Positions 13,601 to 24,154 of a stretch of DNA of 64,000 nucleotides are shown piece after piece (position 1 is the stretch's first letter; every line of letters begins with the position of its first letter). A model generated the notes under the pieces. The model was not told the origin of the DNA. It did not search any database and saw only the letters and a program-made list of their open reading frames with translations. The translations under genes were made by a program, and so were the position numbers. Source of the stretch: Limnomonas spitsbergensis (taxonomy: Eukaryota > Chlorophyta > Chlorophyceae > Chlamydomonadales); contig JAYJMM010000119.1 of the NCBI GenBank assembly GCA_037349105.1, forward strand, positions 5,653,001 to 5,717,000. Reading direction: 5' to 3'.

Positions 13601-16600
13601 AACGCAATGTATGGTAGGGGACCCTGATCCCCTGCATTGATCAGGGAAGCAAGTTGCCCAGCCTGAGGCTGACGATGCTCTTGCTTGTGCATGGCAGCTG
13701 CACAAAGGCGGGCATCGTTTCTTTGTTCATCATGACTGTTGATACCGTTCTGTCTAGATGGCTGATCTCATGCGTCCATTAGGGTGATAAATCAGGTTAT
13801 GCTGGGTGATGCCCACATGATAAATTTAGAGCAGCATACCCCCCCCAAACACACCCCCTGCAGCCCCCCAACCATCCTGCAACATGCACCTTAGCCGTCA
13901 CCATAAAACCACACTAAATAGCCCCCCTAGCCACTGCCTCGCCCACGTCTCACATTCGGATTTTATGTAAAAAAGACGTACAGGCGAAGTCTTTTTTAAT
14001 TCCTCACCTCCATGCCCTTGAGGTTGCGCAGCTTTTCCAGGAAAGGGTCGGCAGGGGCTCCGGCCTGAAATGCAGGACAGGTTACAAGGGTTCAGCCTGA
14101 AGTGGTGTGGATTCCTCAGCGGCTCTTGGAGAGGATCCGCAGGAGGGCGGACATTTGGTCTGGGCAGGAGGCCAAAGTCGAGCGGGGGCCGAAAATTGGT
14201 GTTCAGGAAGGTCAGAATGCAGAGGAAGTCAAAAGGCGAAGTTGGCAAGGGCGCAAGGTAAAAATTGGACAGTGGAATTTCCAGGGTGCTCAGGTAGTCC
14301 ATCAGGACGCTGGCCTGAAAATGGCATTTCAGAAGCTCAGAATGCAACTCTTAAAAAAGAAAGTCGAAGTGTGCAAAGGGAGACTTCTCTGGGGCTCCGG
14401 CTTAAAAATGCAGGAACACTCGGCTGCTTGCTGGTTATGTTCCTGCATTTGGCAGAGTACACACAGCAAGCAGCCGTGCCAGTACACCACCTGAAACCCA
14501 GGGTTCAGCCCAGGGGAGTTAGGGTTTATAATTCAAGGAGGTGTGATCACCAGCAAGGCCCTGCCTCCAATCCTTCAAAGAGGACCCTCGCATTCGCCCG
14601 TCCCTTACTGCGGTCCAGGCATGCCTTGCGTTGTGCTCTAATTGCACATTGGGCGACTTTATCTTCATGCCATTGCCGCAGGATAAATCTCAACCCGTAC
14701 ATAGTTCAGGTTCAAGGGTACCAGGCTTCAAGGTTTCAGACTCTATGTTTCTTTTCCACCTTCGGCAGTCCGCCCCGCGGCCGCCAAAGGCCCGATTGGG
14801 ACCAAACCAGGGTCGGCCTAGGACTGGTGCCAAAGGCGGGTTTTGGCTGGCCACAACCAAGGGCTTCTGGCCAGAGGCCAGAGTGTAGCTGACACAAAGC
14901 CGAGTAACAAACAAGAAACACTGGCCAGACTGAACCCTTCTCCTTGTCGCACTTGAGTGGCTTCATCCTTGTGCCGTCGTCGCGGGATAACGCTTTATTC
15001 ACTCTCATCTTGTTTAAGGTTAAGGTTTTGGATATGACTAAACCCTTCTGCTGTACGCACCTTTGGCGGCTCAATCCCCATGTTGTTGTCGCGGAAAAAG
15101 GCTTTCACTCGCATCGTGAAGCCCCCAAAGCCGCGTGCATCTTGCCACGGCGTGAGGATCGCGTCCACCAGCTTGTCTATGGCCTTCAGCAGCCCCTTAT
15201 CGCCACCCTTGCCAACAGCTGGGTCGTCCCCTTCAGGTTCATACTGCCACCTGAGAGGGTGAGAGGGCAGAGTATTGCAGTGAGAGGGTGAGAGGGCAGT
15301 AATCTAGTGAGACGGTCAGTGGGTCGTATTGCCAACGGCTGGGTCGTCCCCTTCAGGTTGATACTGCCAACTGGAGGGTGAAGGGCAGGGAGGGAGGCAC
15401 GAGCAACAACTGAATAAGGTGGGACATAGTTACATGGACCTCCTGTCCTGCATTGTCAAGGGTGAAGGGGGGACAACAGCAGAAGTTGAGGAGAGCCAGG
15501 GAGGGGCAAGGTAGCAGTTGAGGAGGGCCAGGGAGGGGAACATGCAATGGCTGATGAGGGACGGATGCAGATGGCCTCGACCGAGGCTCTGAGAGGATCC
15601 TGCCTCAGCTACATGTCAGCTACACTCCTGCCACTGGCCGGCGGACCCCTTTGTGGCCAGCCATGCTGCTTTAGCCACAAGTCGTAGGCCAGTCCAGGTT
15701 TGGTACCAATCAAGCCTTTGGTGGCCACAGGACGGCCTGCCGAAGGTGGACCGGTAGCCGAAAAAATGGAAGGCTAAACCGCGTATTCACTGACCTGCAC
15801 CTCACTTGCTGCCGGGGTCTCGTTTTGCTATCCTTGCCTTCTAATTTTTATTTTTATTAACTTTTTTTTAAATCGATGCTTTTATTTTTTTACCAATTTT
15901 CCTCCCCCCCCCTGCTGCTCCCAACCCAACACCCTGAACTCTGTCTCACTCAGCAAACATGCGCTTGAGGACCTTCTTATCCACGTCCAGCTGGTTGACC
16001 GGCATGCGGCCGCGTGCGGCGGGGGGCATCTTATGATTGCTGCCCTCGCCCCCGGGGACCCAGTAGCCCAGCATGGCCTTGCGGTCTTTGTGAGCCGCGC
16101 TGCCATCACCCAGCTCATCGCCGCGACTCCTCAGACCATCCTGACAGGAGGAAGCAAGAGGAGGAGAGAATGAGGGGCCGTTAGGGAGCAAGGAATGGAG
16201 AGAACGAGGGGCGGTTAGGAAGCGAGGGAGGGGCGGTTAGGTACCGAGGGGCGGTTTGGGTTTAGGGCTTAGGGGAGGAGAGAACGCGGGGCGGTTCGGG
16301 TTAAGGGCTTAGGGGAGGAGAGAACGCGGGGCGGTTCGGGTTTAGGGCTTAGGGGAGGAGAGAACGCGGGGCGGTTAGGGTTTAGGGCTTAGGGGAGGAC
16401 AGAACGAGGGGCGTTTAGGGTTTAGGGCTTAGGGGAGGACAGAACGAGGGGCGTTTAGGTGAAGTTTTGTGAAGTTTTTACAGTCCAACAGAGCATCACA
16501 TTTGATGCATGGGTTATGGGGGGGGGGCGAGGGAGGAGAAGGAATGGGCGTGAAGCCATGAATGTAGACACGGGGAACAGCTGGTCTCCGAGCTCACAGC

Positions 16601-19600
16601 CGTGACTCGACTGTCATCATCCTGTGAGGTGGGGCAGAGAGGTAGATGGGCCATGCTTTTCTTAATGGCATTGAGATTTGAGAGGCCAAGACTACCTAAA
16701 GCCGATATGGTCATTACTGCATTGGGGTCACATGCGCCTGTTAACACATTGTCATCAGATCCCACCAGCCGACATTTTTTCAGCCAGGAATAATTCATCT
16801 CCACCCGGCACAGGTCGCACCTCCTTGGCCAGGTCATCAATCTCCTCCTTCAGCTTCCCGTCACGTTCAAAGAAGGCCTCGACCCTGCGGGTGGCATGAT
16901 CGAGATGAGTTAAGGGTCAAGGGGTTGAGGTATAACCCTAAATCCTGCAGGAGGCAAGATCAAGATTCGCTGCCCCCCATGAGGCGCGTGCAAAGGGTTG
17001 CAAGAAAGACCGTCACTGCCACTTCCCCCCCCACCCCTTACCCATATTTTGCAGTCACACTCGTGTGTCACCAAGAATACCCACTTCGCGAAGAAGTTGA
17101 TCCTCTCGCCCTCCGTCTTGTACTTGCAGATCCGCGGTGCGAAAGTTAGATCAAGTTCGGGGTCGTCGCCGGGGCGTGCGATGCGCTCGGGGTTTGTGAC
17201 GGGGGCCTGTCAAGGAATATATTCATACATGGATGTCATTGGAAATCTCATTTTCACTCATGGAGTCATGGCCAGCACTGCTCGCAGCCACACACAACAT
17301 GATCTAGCCACTGGCTTCCCAAGCCCTAAATTCCGAAGTCCAAACTAGTTGGGGTTCGTGACGAAGGCCCGACACAAAAACGGTTACCAGCATGCAAAGT
17401 GCTTCAGACAGCTTACTTACGGTACAGGAAGCTAAAAGACAGCATAATAACACCACAGGCAGCTGCGAACACAGCCACTTTTGACCCCAGTCACCCAGGT
17501 CAACCTCCCTAGTCTCGCAGCAACAATCTGCATCAACAACAATCCTTGGCCGCCCTCTAGATCCAGATCCAGATCCCAAAGATTCCCCAACCCTAAGAAT
17601 ATGTCATTTTCGACCGTATCTATGCACCCCATCCCCCCAACAGCAACACACGCAATTGCCACAAACACACAAACCGGATCATTAGTCCCTCATCCCTCGG
17701 CACCCTCTATCCGCTCCAACAACACATTTACCCATAAAGACACCAACACAATACTCCCCAGCTGCCACCGCCCATCCATTTAACCAAACCCTCTATCCAC
17801 CTGATAATCATTGGGAATCCACGGCCCCGGGTTGGCGACGTCCAGCTCTGTCTTGGTGTGCTGAGTCAGCAGCTTGTGGTCATGCTCCACCGACTTGAGT
17901 TGACCCCTGAGTCGCGACACCTCCTCAGCTGTCAGCTTCTTCATGCGCTCCAGCTGGCCTATTACACTGCAAGGCGGGTTAGGGTTGAGTGGTTAGGGTT
18001 TAGTGGGAAGGCATACCGAAGTCTTCATGCGCTCCAGCTGGCCTATCACGCTGCAGGAGATATTGAGCTAAGTGCTGCTGGATCTAGATCTCAGCTAAGA
18101 ACAAAGGCTTGCGATGCTCGCCCTGTCCTGGCCCCGCCCCTACTAGCAGGCAGTTGGTCCCCCTGCGGGACCATGAAACCATTCATGCAACAGGACAATC
18201 CCTTAAACCCTAATACTTGACAGTTAAGTGTTGTTATACTTACAACCTTTCACGCTCCGTGCTGGATGCGCTTGTTGCAGCGTCTATTTAGGTATTCACC
18301 GAGCCAAATCCTCAACCCGAAACCAAGTTCGATATGTGCTGTTCTGTGAATGCTTGTTAATGCATTCGCGATCAAACGAGCCTCAACCCCACACCTTCAA
18401 CCACTTACGCCGCGTGCTGTGCATGCTTGTTAATGCATTCGCGATCAAACAAGCCTCAGCCCCACACCTTCAACCACTAACGCCGCGTGCTGTGCATGCT
18501 CATCACTGCCCCTGTCCAGTTCTAGTTACGGGGTAAGGGTCCAATGTCCCACGAACCACTCACGCTCCTTGCTGGGCATGCTTGTTAATTTGCTTAGGAT
18601 CAAACAAGCCTCAGCCCCACACCTTCAACCACTTACGCTCCGTCCCGCACGTGCTTATTGCCACCCCTATCTAGCTCTAGGTTAAAGCTTCAGGGTTCAA
18701 TGCCCCACAAACCACTCACGCTCCATGCTGTGCATGCTTGTTGCTGGCCCTGTCCAGCTCATACAGCAGCTTAGCCCGCTGTTCATACACCGTCATCTTG
18801 CCCTGGGCGGGGCCCAGGTTGGGCTCGGCAGCTATAACGTGTGCAGAGGCAGAGGCCGGATCGCGAGGACCATCAATACGTGAGGCCTGCAGGGTGGACG
18901 AATGGGGGGGCAGGGCGGGACCTCGGCATCGAGGTTGGCACTAGATAAATAGGGAGCAGGGCGGGAACCTCAGCATTAAGGTCAGCACTAGGGGACCCAT
19001 GTAGGGTGCCAGATGGGGTAGCCATATTGAGGTGCCATGTTGGGTTGCTATGCTGGGGTCAAGTGTGAACCGGTGGCTTGTGTGGGAACCTTTGAGTAGG
19101 ATACGGGTGCAATCAGGGCAGAGCGGGACGGCGCCTGTATTTAGGGTTTAGGGTTTAGGGTTCAGGGTGGGTCTTGCAATGGCGCTGCGTTGGATTAAAC
19201 AGCCATCACATGTGCCCAGGCAGCGGCGGATGTACCGGGGCTGTCGAAAGGAGCGAGGGACTGGAGGGGAGATGCGCCTCATGGGGTTTAGGGTTTAGGG
19301 TTTAGGGACTGGAGGGGAGGTGCGCCTCGTGGGGTAGAGGGTGGGGTGGGGGGGTTGGTAGGAACGGAACCGGGTCGGGGCAAGTCGGGTCACTCCTGTG
19401 TGGAGGGTTTAGGGCGGAATGACGCCTCATATCACAGCACTTTGGATCCAGGGGTCTGATTCACCACCCTCCTTTTTGAAGTGGCCTCTCACCCTGCCAA
19501 TTGGTCCGCCCATGTTCATGGAGGCCGAGCCCTGCTTGAGGCGGTCCACCGCCTGCAGTAGGGCAGCCCGGTGTCCCAAAGGGAGCACGCCCAGGTCGCG

Positions 19601-22600
19601 CTTCAGCTGGTCGTCTGTCAGACGCAGGAGCAGAGCACCATCAATGCTGGCAAGGAAGGGGGGGGGAGCAAGCAGGGGGGGGGGGGCGATTTAGGGTTTA
19701 GGGTTTAGGTATTCATGTCCACAGCACAGGTGAGGGGAGCACGCCCAGGTTGCGCTTCAGCTGATCGTCTGTCAGGCGCAGAAGCGGGCACCATCGATGC
19801 GGTCAAGGAAGGCGGGGGGGGGGCAAGCAGGGGGGCGATTTAGGGTTAGTCCACAGCACAGGGGAGCCCGCCAAGGTTCAAGCTGATCGTCAGTCAGATA
19901 CAGCAGGGGGGTGCCAATATGTCATCAACATTCTCAGGGGGTCGCGGTAACTATAGGAGGTCGCCACGCACGGCAGGGCCGTGTTCCCGGTGGTGGGACG
20001 CTTGAGACTCAGGGCTGCAATGCCGTACGAGGGTAGGCAAGCCTGGGAATCGGAAGTTGCAAGTACTAAGTGCCAGGGGCACCCATGGGTCACGCCCCTC
20101 CAAGGGATAAGCTGATTGTTAGAATATTGGTACGCGCTGCACTGCCACTAGGACATCTTGTACCAGATGTCCTAGTTGCAGTAGGGAGGCATGGCCAGAA
20201 CGGGGGGGACAGGGGGCAAATTTTATCCAATTAGGATTCAGGGTCAAAGCACACTTGCAACACTCAATTTGTTTTTCTCCAGATGCTGCAGGACCGCACC
20301 ATCGATGCTGATAAGAGGGGGGGGAAGCATCCTCTCAATCAGTGCTGTGCCGGTAACGGTCCTTACGGTAGCTGACTTACGTAGCTGAGTTTCAGTCACC
20401 GAAATTTCAAGCCCAACTTAGCTTATTTACCAGTAATGAACCGTCATTACAGACACCATTTATAAATAACGGCGCAATTGCACATCACTGCTCTCAACCC
20501 ACATGTGGAGGCGTTACCGCAGTGCTGTGTTGCCTACTTGATGCCTGTACTGCCCAGGCCTGTACTGCCCTCTCACCCGTTGTGGGAGAATTTCCTGCGG
20601 TACTGCATGAAGCCCAGCACCTCCACCCAGTTGAGCACATCCAACACATCCCAAAGGGAAGGGTGCCGCTTCAGCGACTCAGCGACGGAGGCCTCCAGGC
20701 GGTCGCGCATGGTCTCGCCGCCGCCACCGCCGCCGCGTGGGGCGCCAAACGCTCCTCCCCGGCCGCCGCCGCCACCGCGGCCACGGCCAGCCTCGTCGAA
20801 GGACCCCGAGTCGCTCGGGCTGGGCGCATCTCCTGCAGCGCCCCGCGGACGTCGAGGATACGCCACAGCCCTGCATCAGGGGTTCAGTTGAATAGTTCAG
20901 GGTTTTTAGGGTTTAGGGTTCTTAGGGTCCAGAATCCCGTAGGCTGCAGCCCTGCGCAACAGCACCAAGCCGTAATCAGACGACAGGCAGAGCACGACAA
21001 GAGTGTGGACTCAAATGCTTAGATCCCCTTAGATCCCCACACATCGGTTGTCAATGGCTGTTATATGCAAAGGTCAGTAGCTCATCATGATTTCAGTACA
21101 GTGGCCACAATGCCATGTCAGGCTATGCCGGGGAGCAGGTCGTGACACCCGGCTGAAAACTGCAAGACGTGTTGCACACATTTGCAGGCATTCAACTATC
21201 TGAGGCAGGTAACATCCATTATAAGCTGTCTTGAATCTTGATGCCCTGGTCTGGACTATCGTGTGGGCATCACGGAGAACCAAAGGCACCACTCCCTGCT
21301 GCTGAATTAGGCAAACACAATTTTTTGTGAAACATCCTTAGCCTCAAGAAAGCCCTATAGCAGTAGCCAAGTATTATAAAGACTGGGAAGTCCAGGATAG
21401 GGAAGACAGCCTGCTTGTTTCCTTCCACTTCCTTGTCCTCCACTTCTAGAATAAAGGTTGCAGGCACTAGGGCTTATTACACACCTTTAATGACGCTGTT
21501 TTAAAAAGACGCCCCCAAAAGGGACACTCACCTCTGGCCTTCACCGTGCACCTGCCCCTCCCACTCCTCGTTGCTGTACTCGTTGTCATAATCCCCACCC
21601 TCCTGGCTATCGTAATAGCTGTCATAGGATTCCCCGACGCCTCCAGATCTCCCGGCGGATCCACCAGATCTACCAACGCCACCAGATCTCCCGGGGGCGC
21701 CGGGGGGCGGCCCTCGGGGCCCTCCGGATTCAGCACGGCCCCCGCCGGCAGCGCCCGCACCCCTGCCCTGTGGGCGGCCGCCATAGCCGCCACCGCCACC
21801 GCCACCGCCGTTGCCGCGGCCCACTGCATCGCGAGGGTCTCCTCGCCCTCCCATGTGCCCCGAGCCGCCGCCGCCGCCGCCGCCGCCGCGGCCGCTGATC
21901 TCTCCACTGTACTCATCCTCCCCCTCGTCGAAAGCGTACGAGTCTTCAAAGTCCTCACGGTAAGCCGCGTCGGGCGCAGGCGAGCGGCCCGGGGGCGACC
22001 GGGTGTACGGGGGGCGCTGTTGCTGCTGCTGTTGCTGTTGTTGCTGTTGCTGCTGCTGCTGCACCAGTCGTGTGCCCTGATGACCATGTGTGCGCACTCC
22101 CGTTCCGGCTCCAGCACCGCTCCGGCCGCCACCTTGGTCATCGTCATCCCCGATCTCGGATGATCCCTCTGCATCAAAGCCAAAGCCGGACGCAGTTGCT
22201 GGCTGCTGGAAATAGGCAACCCCGCCCCCGCCTCTGACCCCACCCCCGCCTCCGGTGCCGTCCCTGCCGCTACCCGCACCCTGAGCCAGCCCTGGCCCGG
22301 CTGCATGCCCTGCCCCTCCTCCTGCCGGCAGCTGCCCATGTCCCGTGCCCCCGCTGGACGCCCCAGCACCCAGGCCCGCCCTTCGCGACCGGCCAGGTGT
22401 GCCTGTCACCGAATCGTCGTCGCTGCTGCTGCTATGCCCCATAAGAGAGGGCCTGAGGGCCGGCTGGCCAGACCCGGCCGCCGCCGACGATCCTCCGCCG
22501 CCTCCGCCGCCGCCACTCCCGCCTTGCGAGGGCCTTCCGGTTGCAGACCCACCCACGCCCTCCACACCCAGACCATAGTAGCTACCGCTGCCACCGACCC

Positions 22601-24154
22601 CGCCACCCGCTACCTGCGAGCCACTGCCGCCCTGGCTCGCAGCACCAGTCTTCGACCCCGGTGGCGCTCTGATCGCCCCCCCGGCGCTGCTGCCGCGCTC
22701 CCCCTCCAAGCCATAGATATTGTTCCCTCCGCCGCCGCTGGACCGTCCCCCCAAGTGCGTGCCGCTGCCCTGGCGTCCGGCATGAGCACCAGCACCTGCC
22801 TTGCCGCCACCGCTGCCACCAGACCCATCAGAGAAGAGGCTGTCGTGGGAGCTCCCGCCTTTGGATCTGTCAGGCCATCCCAGCACGCCAGGACACATTC
22901 AGGTGAGGGGATAGCAGGGTGGTATTGCGGTAGCAGTGATGATAGGTTCCTGCCAGATACGGTAACGGCGCGGATGCGGCTTCGGCCCAGGCTGCGCTGT
23001 TTCCTTAACTCTCACGCCGCCCACAGGGTGCAGCTTTCTTTCTTTTATGCCAGGTCAAACGCTGCAACTAAGTTGCCGGGTCTCAGTACAGCAGGGCATG
23101 CCTGTCAGCAGGCTGCTGTAGGGGCAGACGCGAAGGCACACTGGCATACCAGGACACTTTCAGGCGTGTGAATATTAGCAAGGCGGTAGTAGACATGATG
23201 AGCGCATGCAAAATTTCAAGCAGGTCTTCTGACAGGCGGTCAAGAAAGCATGAGGGAGTTGCGCCAAACTTTGTGCATAGGCATACCTTATGTGCCTTGA
23301 GTTGCATGCCCATTTGCTGAATACCCCTGGGTTTTATGCCAATATGCTTCATGCCATTGGGTTGCATGCCACATATGATGCTGAAGCAAAGCTAGCTGCC
23401 ACTCCATGCAAACGGGCATGCCTGTCACCATCACACTAAAATAGGCAGTTGTGAAGGCATTCTCACACCGCGGCAGGAGCAGCAACAGCAGCAGGCTCTG
23501 CACCCTGTGGCAGCCCTACCCCTACCTATGTGTAGATGCCCCCCCTGCTTTCTGGGTAGTCGGTGCCAGGCCCTCCTGGCTGTGGGAGACACTAGCATCG
23601 CTCAGCATGGAGCTGGAGGCCCCTGGGGAGGGTGCAGAGGGCCGGGCGGCTCTGGAGCCAGGACGGCCCTGCAGTAGGGAAGGGACATCCAAGGTGGGAA
23701 AGTACATTGCATGGGAGGCACTGGGCGTAGAGACGTGGCGTGGGGGCATGCTGCAGGATGGGCCTTCGTCCCCCATATCATGCAGAAAGAGTGTATCAGC
23801 TTCCATGTGGGGTGTCCTGCGTCCTGTCAGGTGCAAAAGCTTGATGTCTGTACAGGCGTGAGTTCACTCTTTGATGCGGTTCAGGAGCTGAACTTCGAGA
23901 CTGTGTCGGGTGCGATCCCAGGGTCGATGACGCATGGCGTGACGATGTGAAATCAACGTCCTTACCAGCTACCGCATTGCTCACCTGAGCAGGGGTCGGT
24001 TGTCCTCCACCAGCATTCAAACCAAACTGCGATGCAAAGCGTAGGCTCAGCCATCAGGGTTTCGTCCTGTTCTGTCCGGCTCTTTCGCGCATAGCTCGCT
24101 TACCTCAACCGAGGCATCACCGAACTCTGACGAATCATGGAAGCTTGCGCTCAT
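4609..24154 (-). CDS. large SAM-domain, coiled-coil-like protein, 24 exons
   Basis: Exons in gene order: 24104-24154, 23966-24026, 23526-23823, 21532-22866, 20577-20870, 19493-19646, 18720-18886, 17801-17966, 17085-17206, 16821-16884, 15950-16140, 15061-15250, 14008-14064, 13070-13147, 12259-12338, 11940-11996, 10880-11111, 10134-10291, 9096-9191, 8202-8336, 7337-7466, 6735-6929, 6013-6125, 4609-5878. All junctions keep frame, giving 1,897 aa. Residues 137-581 are Gly/Ser-rich with a poly-Gln run (22018-22063). A SAM domain (about 652-720) is seen as WDVLDVLNWVEVLGFMQYRR in one exon and IDGALLLRLTDDQLKRDLGV in the next. The rest is charged, Leu-heptad sequence such as EEQVQMMLDAKADMNRTIRE, ending in a Pro/Ser/Gly tail (1475-1897). 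The product is probably a scaffold or cytoskeletal protein, but I recognise no named homologue. The start is the first in-frame ATG of exon 1. The 13070 donor would be GC, and the 11940 donor is weak. Confidence 0.8.
6425..6735 (-). repeat. decayed tandem copies of an exon end (exon at 6735-6929)
   Basis: The end of the 6735-6929 exon plus its donor (CATGCAGGTGGGT) recurs downstream in gene sense at about 6565 and 6435. Each copy is preceded by a degraded match to the GCATTGGGGACGTGAAGGCG part of the exon. The copies carry indels and a palindromic CCTCCCCC insert near 6600, so they are not intact exons. Confidence 0.75.
7068..7125 (+). repeat. dispersed TTCGCTCTGCCTGGCC family, copy 1
   Basis: TTCGCTCTGCCTGGCC followed by CAAGGCTGTGGGTGGTTGCG. 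Matches lie at 39772-39840 (reverse) and 46970-47028 (same strand). Confidence 0.7.
7470..7600 (-). repeat. tandem copies of the start of exon 7337-7466
   Basis: The acceptor region CAGTGATGGACTGG and the adjoining intron tract (TGCATGTGTGTGTG) recur twice upstream in gene sense as CAGTGACGGACTGGGG and CAGTGACGGAGTGGGG, about 70 bp apart. Confidence 0.7.
7620..7700 (+). repeat. dispersed GCTGGTAGGG family, copy 2 (reverse)
   Basis: TAGCTGGAATTGAGC, CCCTACCAGCCCC and CAGCAGGGC in this order; the nearest relative is 12445-12520. Confidence 0.7.
8820..9060 (-). repeat. copies of the end of exon 9096-9191
   Basis: TACCGCTGCAGCTCG, the reverse complement of the exon end plus donor, occurs at the real border (9093) and in four further copies near 8838, 8921, 8975 and 9033. 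Intervening stretches include a direct repeat of CACCGGTCATGG. Confidence 0.75.
10010..10060 (+). repeat. CTCC simple repeat
   Basis: A run of CTCCCTCCCTCC units near the end of exon 10134-10291, downstream in gene sense. Confidence 0.8.
11190..11365 (-). repeat. copies of the start of exon 10880-11111
   Basis: The acceptor plus exon start (TATCAG then GCTGGGTCGCGCC) is followed upstream in gene sense by two diverged copies, at about 11196-11245 and 11320-11365. Both keep the CAG border and a degraded exon body. Confidence 0.75.
12010..12258 (-). repeat. copies of the end of exon 12259-12338
   Basis: The exon end GGATGGGATCCAG plus GTACG recurs as GGGCTCCAGGTAGGAAGG at about 12190-12240 and 12020-12065. 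Each copy keeps a GT after CCAG. Confidence 0.75.
12445..12520 (+). repeat. dispersed GCTGGTAGGG family, copy 3 (reverse)
   Basis: GCATGGTAGCTGGAATTGAG and CCCTACCAACCCC, about 85% like 7620-7700 by eye. Confidence 0.7.
12930..13770 (-). repeat. copies of both ends of exon 13070-13147
   Basis: The exon start (GAGATCAGCGAGCTGGACAA) recurs near 13250-13285, 13400-13430, 13485-13510 and 13745-13775, progressively diverged. The exon end (CATCCACACAGGCATG) has a relative near 12945 with ACAGACC. The first upstream copy is nearly perfect for about 40 bp. Confidence 0.75.
14090..14420 (-). repeat. copies of the start of exon 14008-14064
   Basis: TTTCAGGCC-like borders followed by GGAGCCCC recur near 14290-14330 and 14380-14412 with decayed surroundings. 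Confidence 0.55.
14600..15000 (-). repeat. two copies of the end of exon 15061-15250, with an inserted dispersed repeat
   Basis: The exon end (CGCGACAACAACATGGGGAT ... AAGGTGCG) has relatives at 14945-15000 and 14640-14700. Between them, 14745-14895 is a copy of the GGCCGGTC family. Confidence 0.65.
14745..14895 (+). repeat. dispersed GGCCGGTC family, copy 1
   Basis: Contains CGGCCGCCAAAGGCCCGAT, GGTCGGCCTAGGACTGG and GAGTGTAGCTGACA. This is a relatively complete member of a roughly 150-bp family. Confidence 0.8.
15600..15772 (-). repeat. dispersed GGCCGGTC family, copy 2 (reverse)
   Basis: Begins CAGCTACATGTCAGCTACAC, then GTGGCCAGCCATGCTGCTTT and CCTGCCGAAGGTGGA. Confidence 0.8.
16195..16460 (+). 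repeat. tandem repeat of about 40 bp, six copies
   Basis: The unit reads about GGGGCGGTTCGGGTTTAGGG then CTTAGGGGAGGAGAGAACGC. It lies in the intron just upstream (gene sense) of exon 15950-16140 and contains TTTAGGG in most units. Confidence 0.85.
18000..18719 (-). repeat. copies of exon borders flanking intron 17967-18719
   Basis: Near 18015-18060 there is a copy of the start of exon 17801-17966 (CTCCAGCTGGCCTATCACG). From 18240 to 18700 the end of exon 18720-18886 (reverse complement GCTCCATGCTGTGCATGCTT) recurs four to five times, several copies preceded by CACTCACG or CACTTACG, the donor complement. The intron is therefore largely made of its two flanking exon ends. Confidence 0.8.
19139..19307 (+). 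repeat. interstitial TTTAGGG tracts
   Basis: Two short arrays (19139-19161 and 19286-19307) of three TTTAGGG units each, the plant and chlorophyte telomere heptamer, inside the intron between exons 18720-18886 and 19493-19646. Confidence 0.85.
19685..20320 (-). repeat. three copies of the start of the second SAM exon (19493-19646)
   Basis: The acceptor plus IDGA-coding start recurs at about 19740-19805 (long copy reaching the LTDDQLK part), 19862-19900 and 20280-20310. The 20290 copy still encodes IDGAVLQHLEKNK in frame after a CAG, so it resembles an intact alternative half-exon. Confidence 0.8.
20340..20482 (+). mobile_element. MITE-like element with CAGTGCTGTGC ends, copy 1
   Basis: Left end AGTGCTGTGCCGGTAACGG; right end CGCAATTGCACATCACTG, forming inverted termini. 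The interior has GTAGCTGAGTTTCAGTCACC. Relatives lie at 37495, 38033, 39553, 52232 and 61132. Confidence 0.75.
22018..22063 (-). repeat. coding CAG/CAA repeat (poly-Gln)
   Basis: GCTGCTGCTG and GTTGCTGTTG units on the plus strand encode about 15 Gln in frame in the long Gly-rich exon. Interruption by GTT (CAA) codons usually stabilises such tracts. Confidence 0.9.
22963..23047 (+). repeat. dispersed GGTAACGGCGCGGAT family, copy 1
   Basis: GCGGCTTCGGCCCAGGCTGC then TGTTTCCTTAA and GCAGCTTTCTTTCTTTTA. It lies in the intron between exons 21532-22866 and 23526-23823. Near-identical copies: 29838-29930 and, reversed, 55847-55912; a fragment is near 1505-1545. Confidence 0.85.

Noticed and set aside
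21467..22369. Ala-rich minus-strand frame and an antisense plus-strand frame at 21546-22163
   Set aside because: Shadow frames of the GC-rich Gly/Ser exon; only the frame with matching splice phases on both sides was kept.
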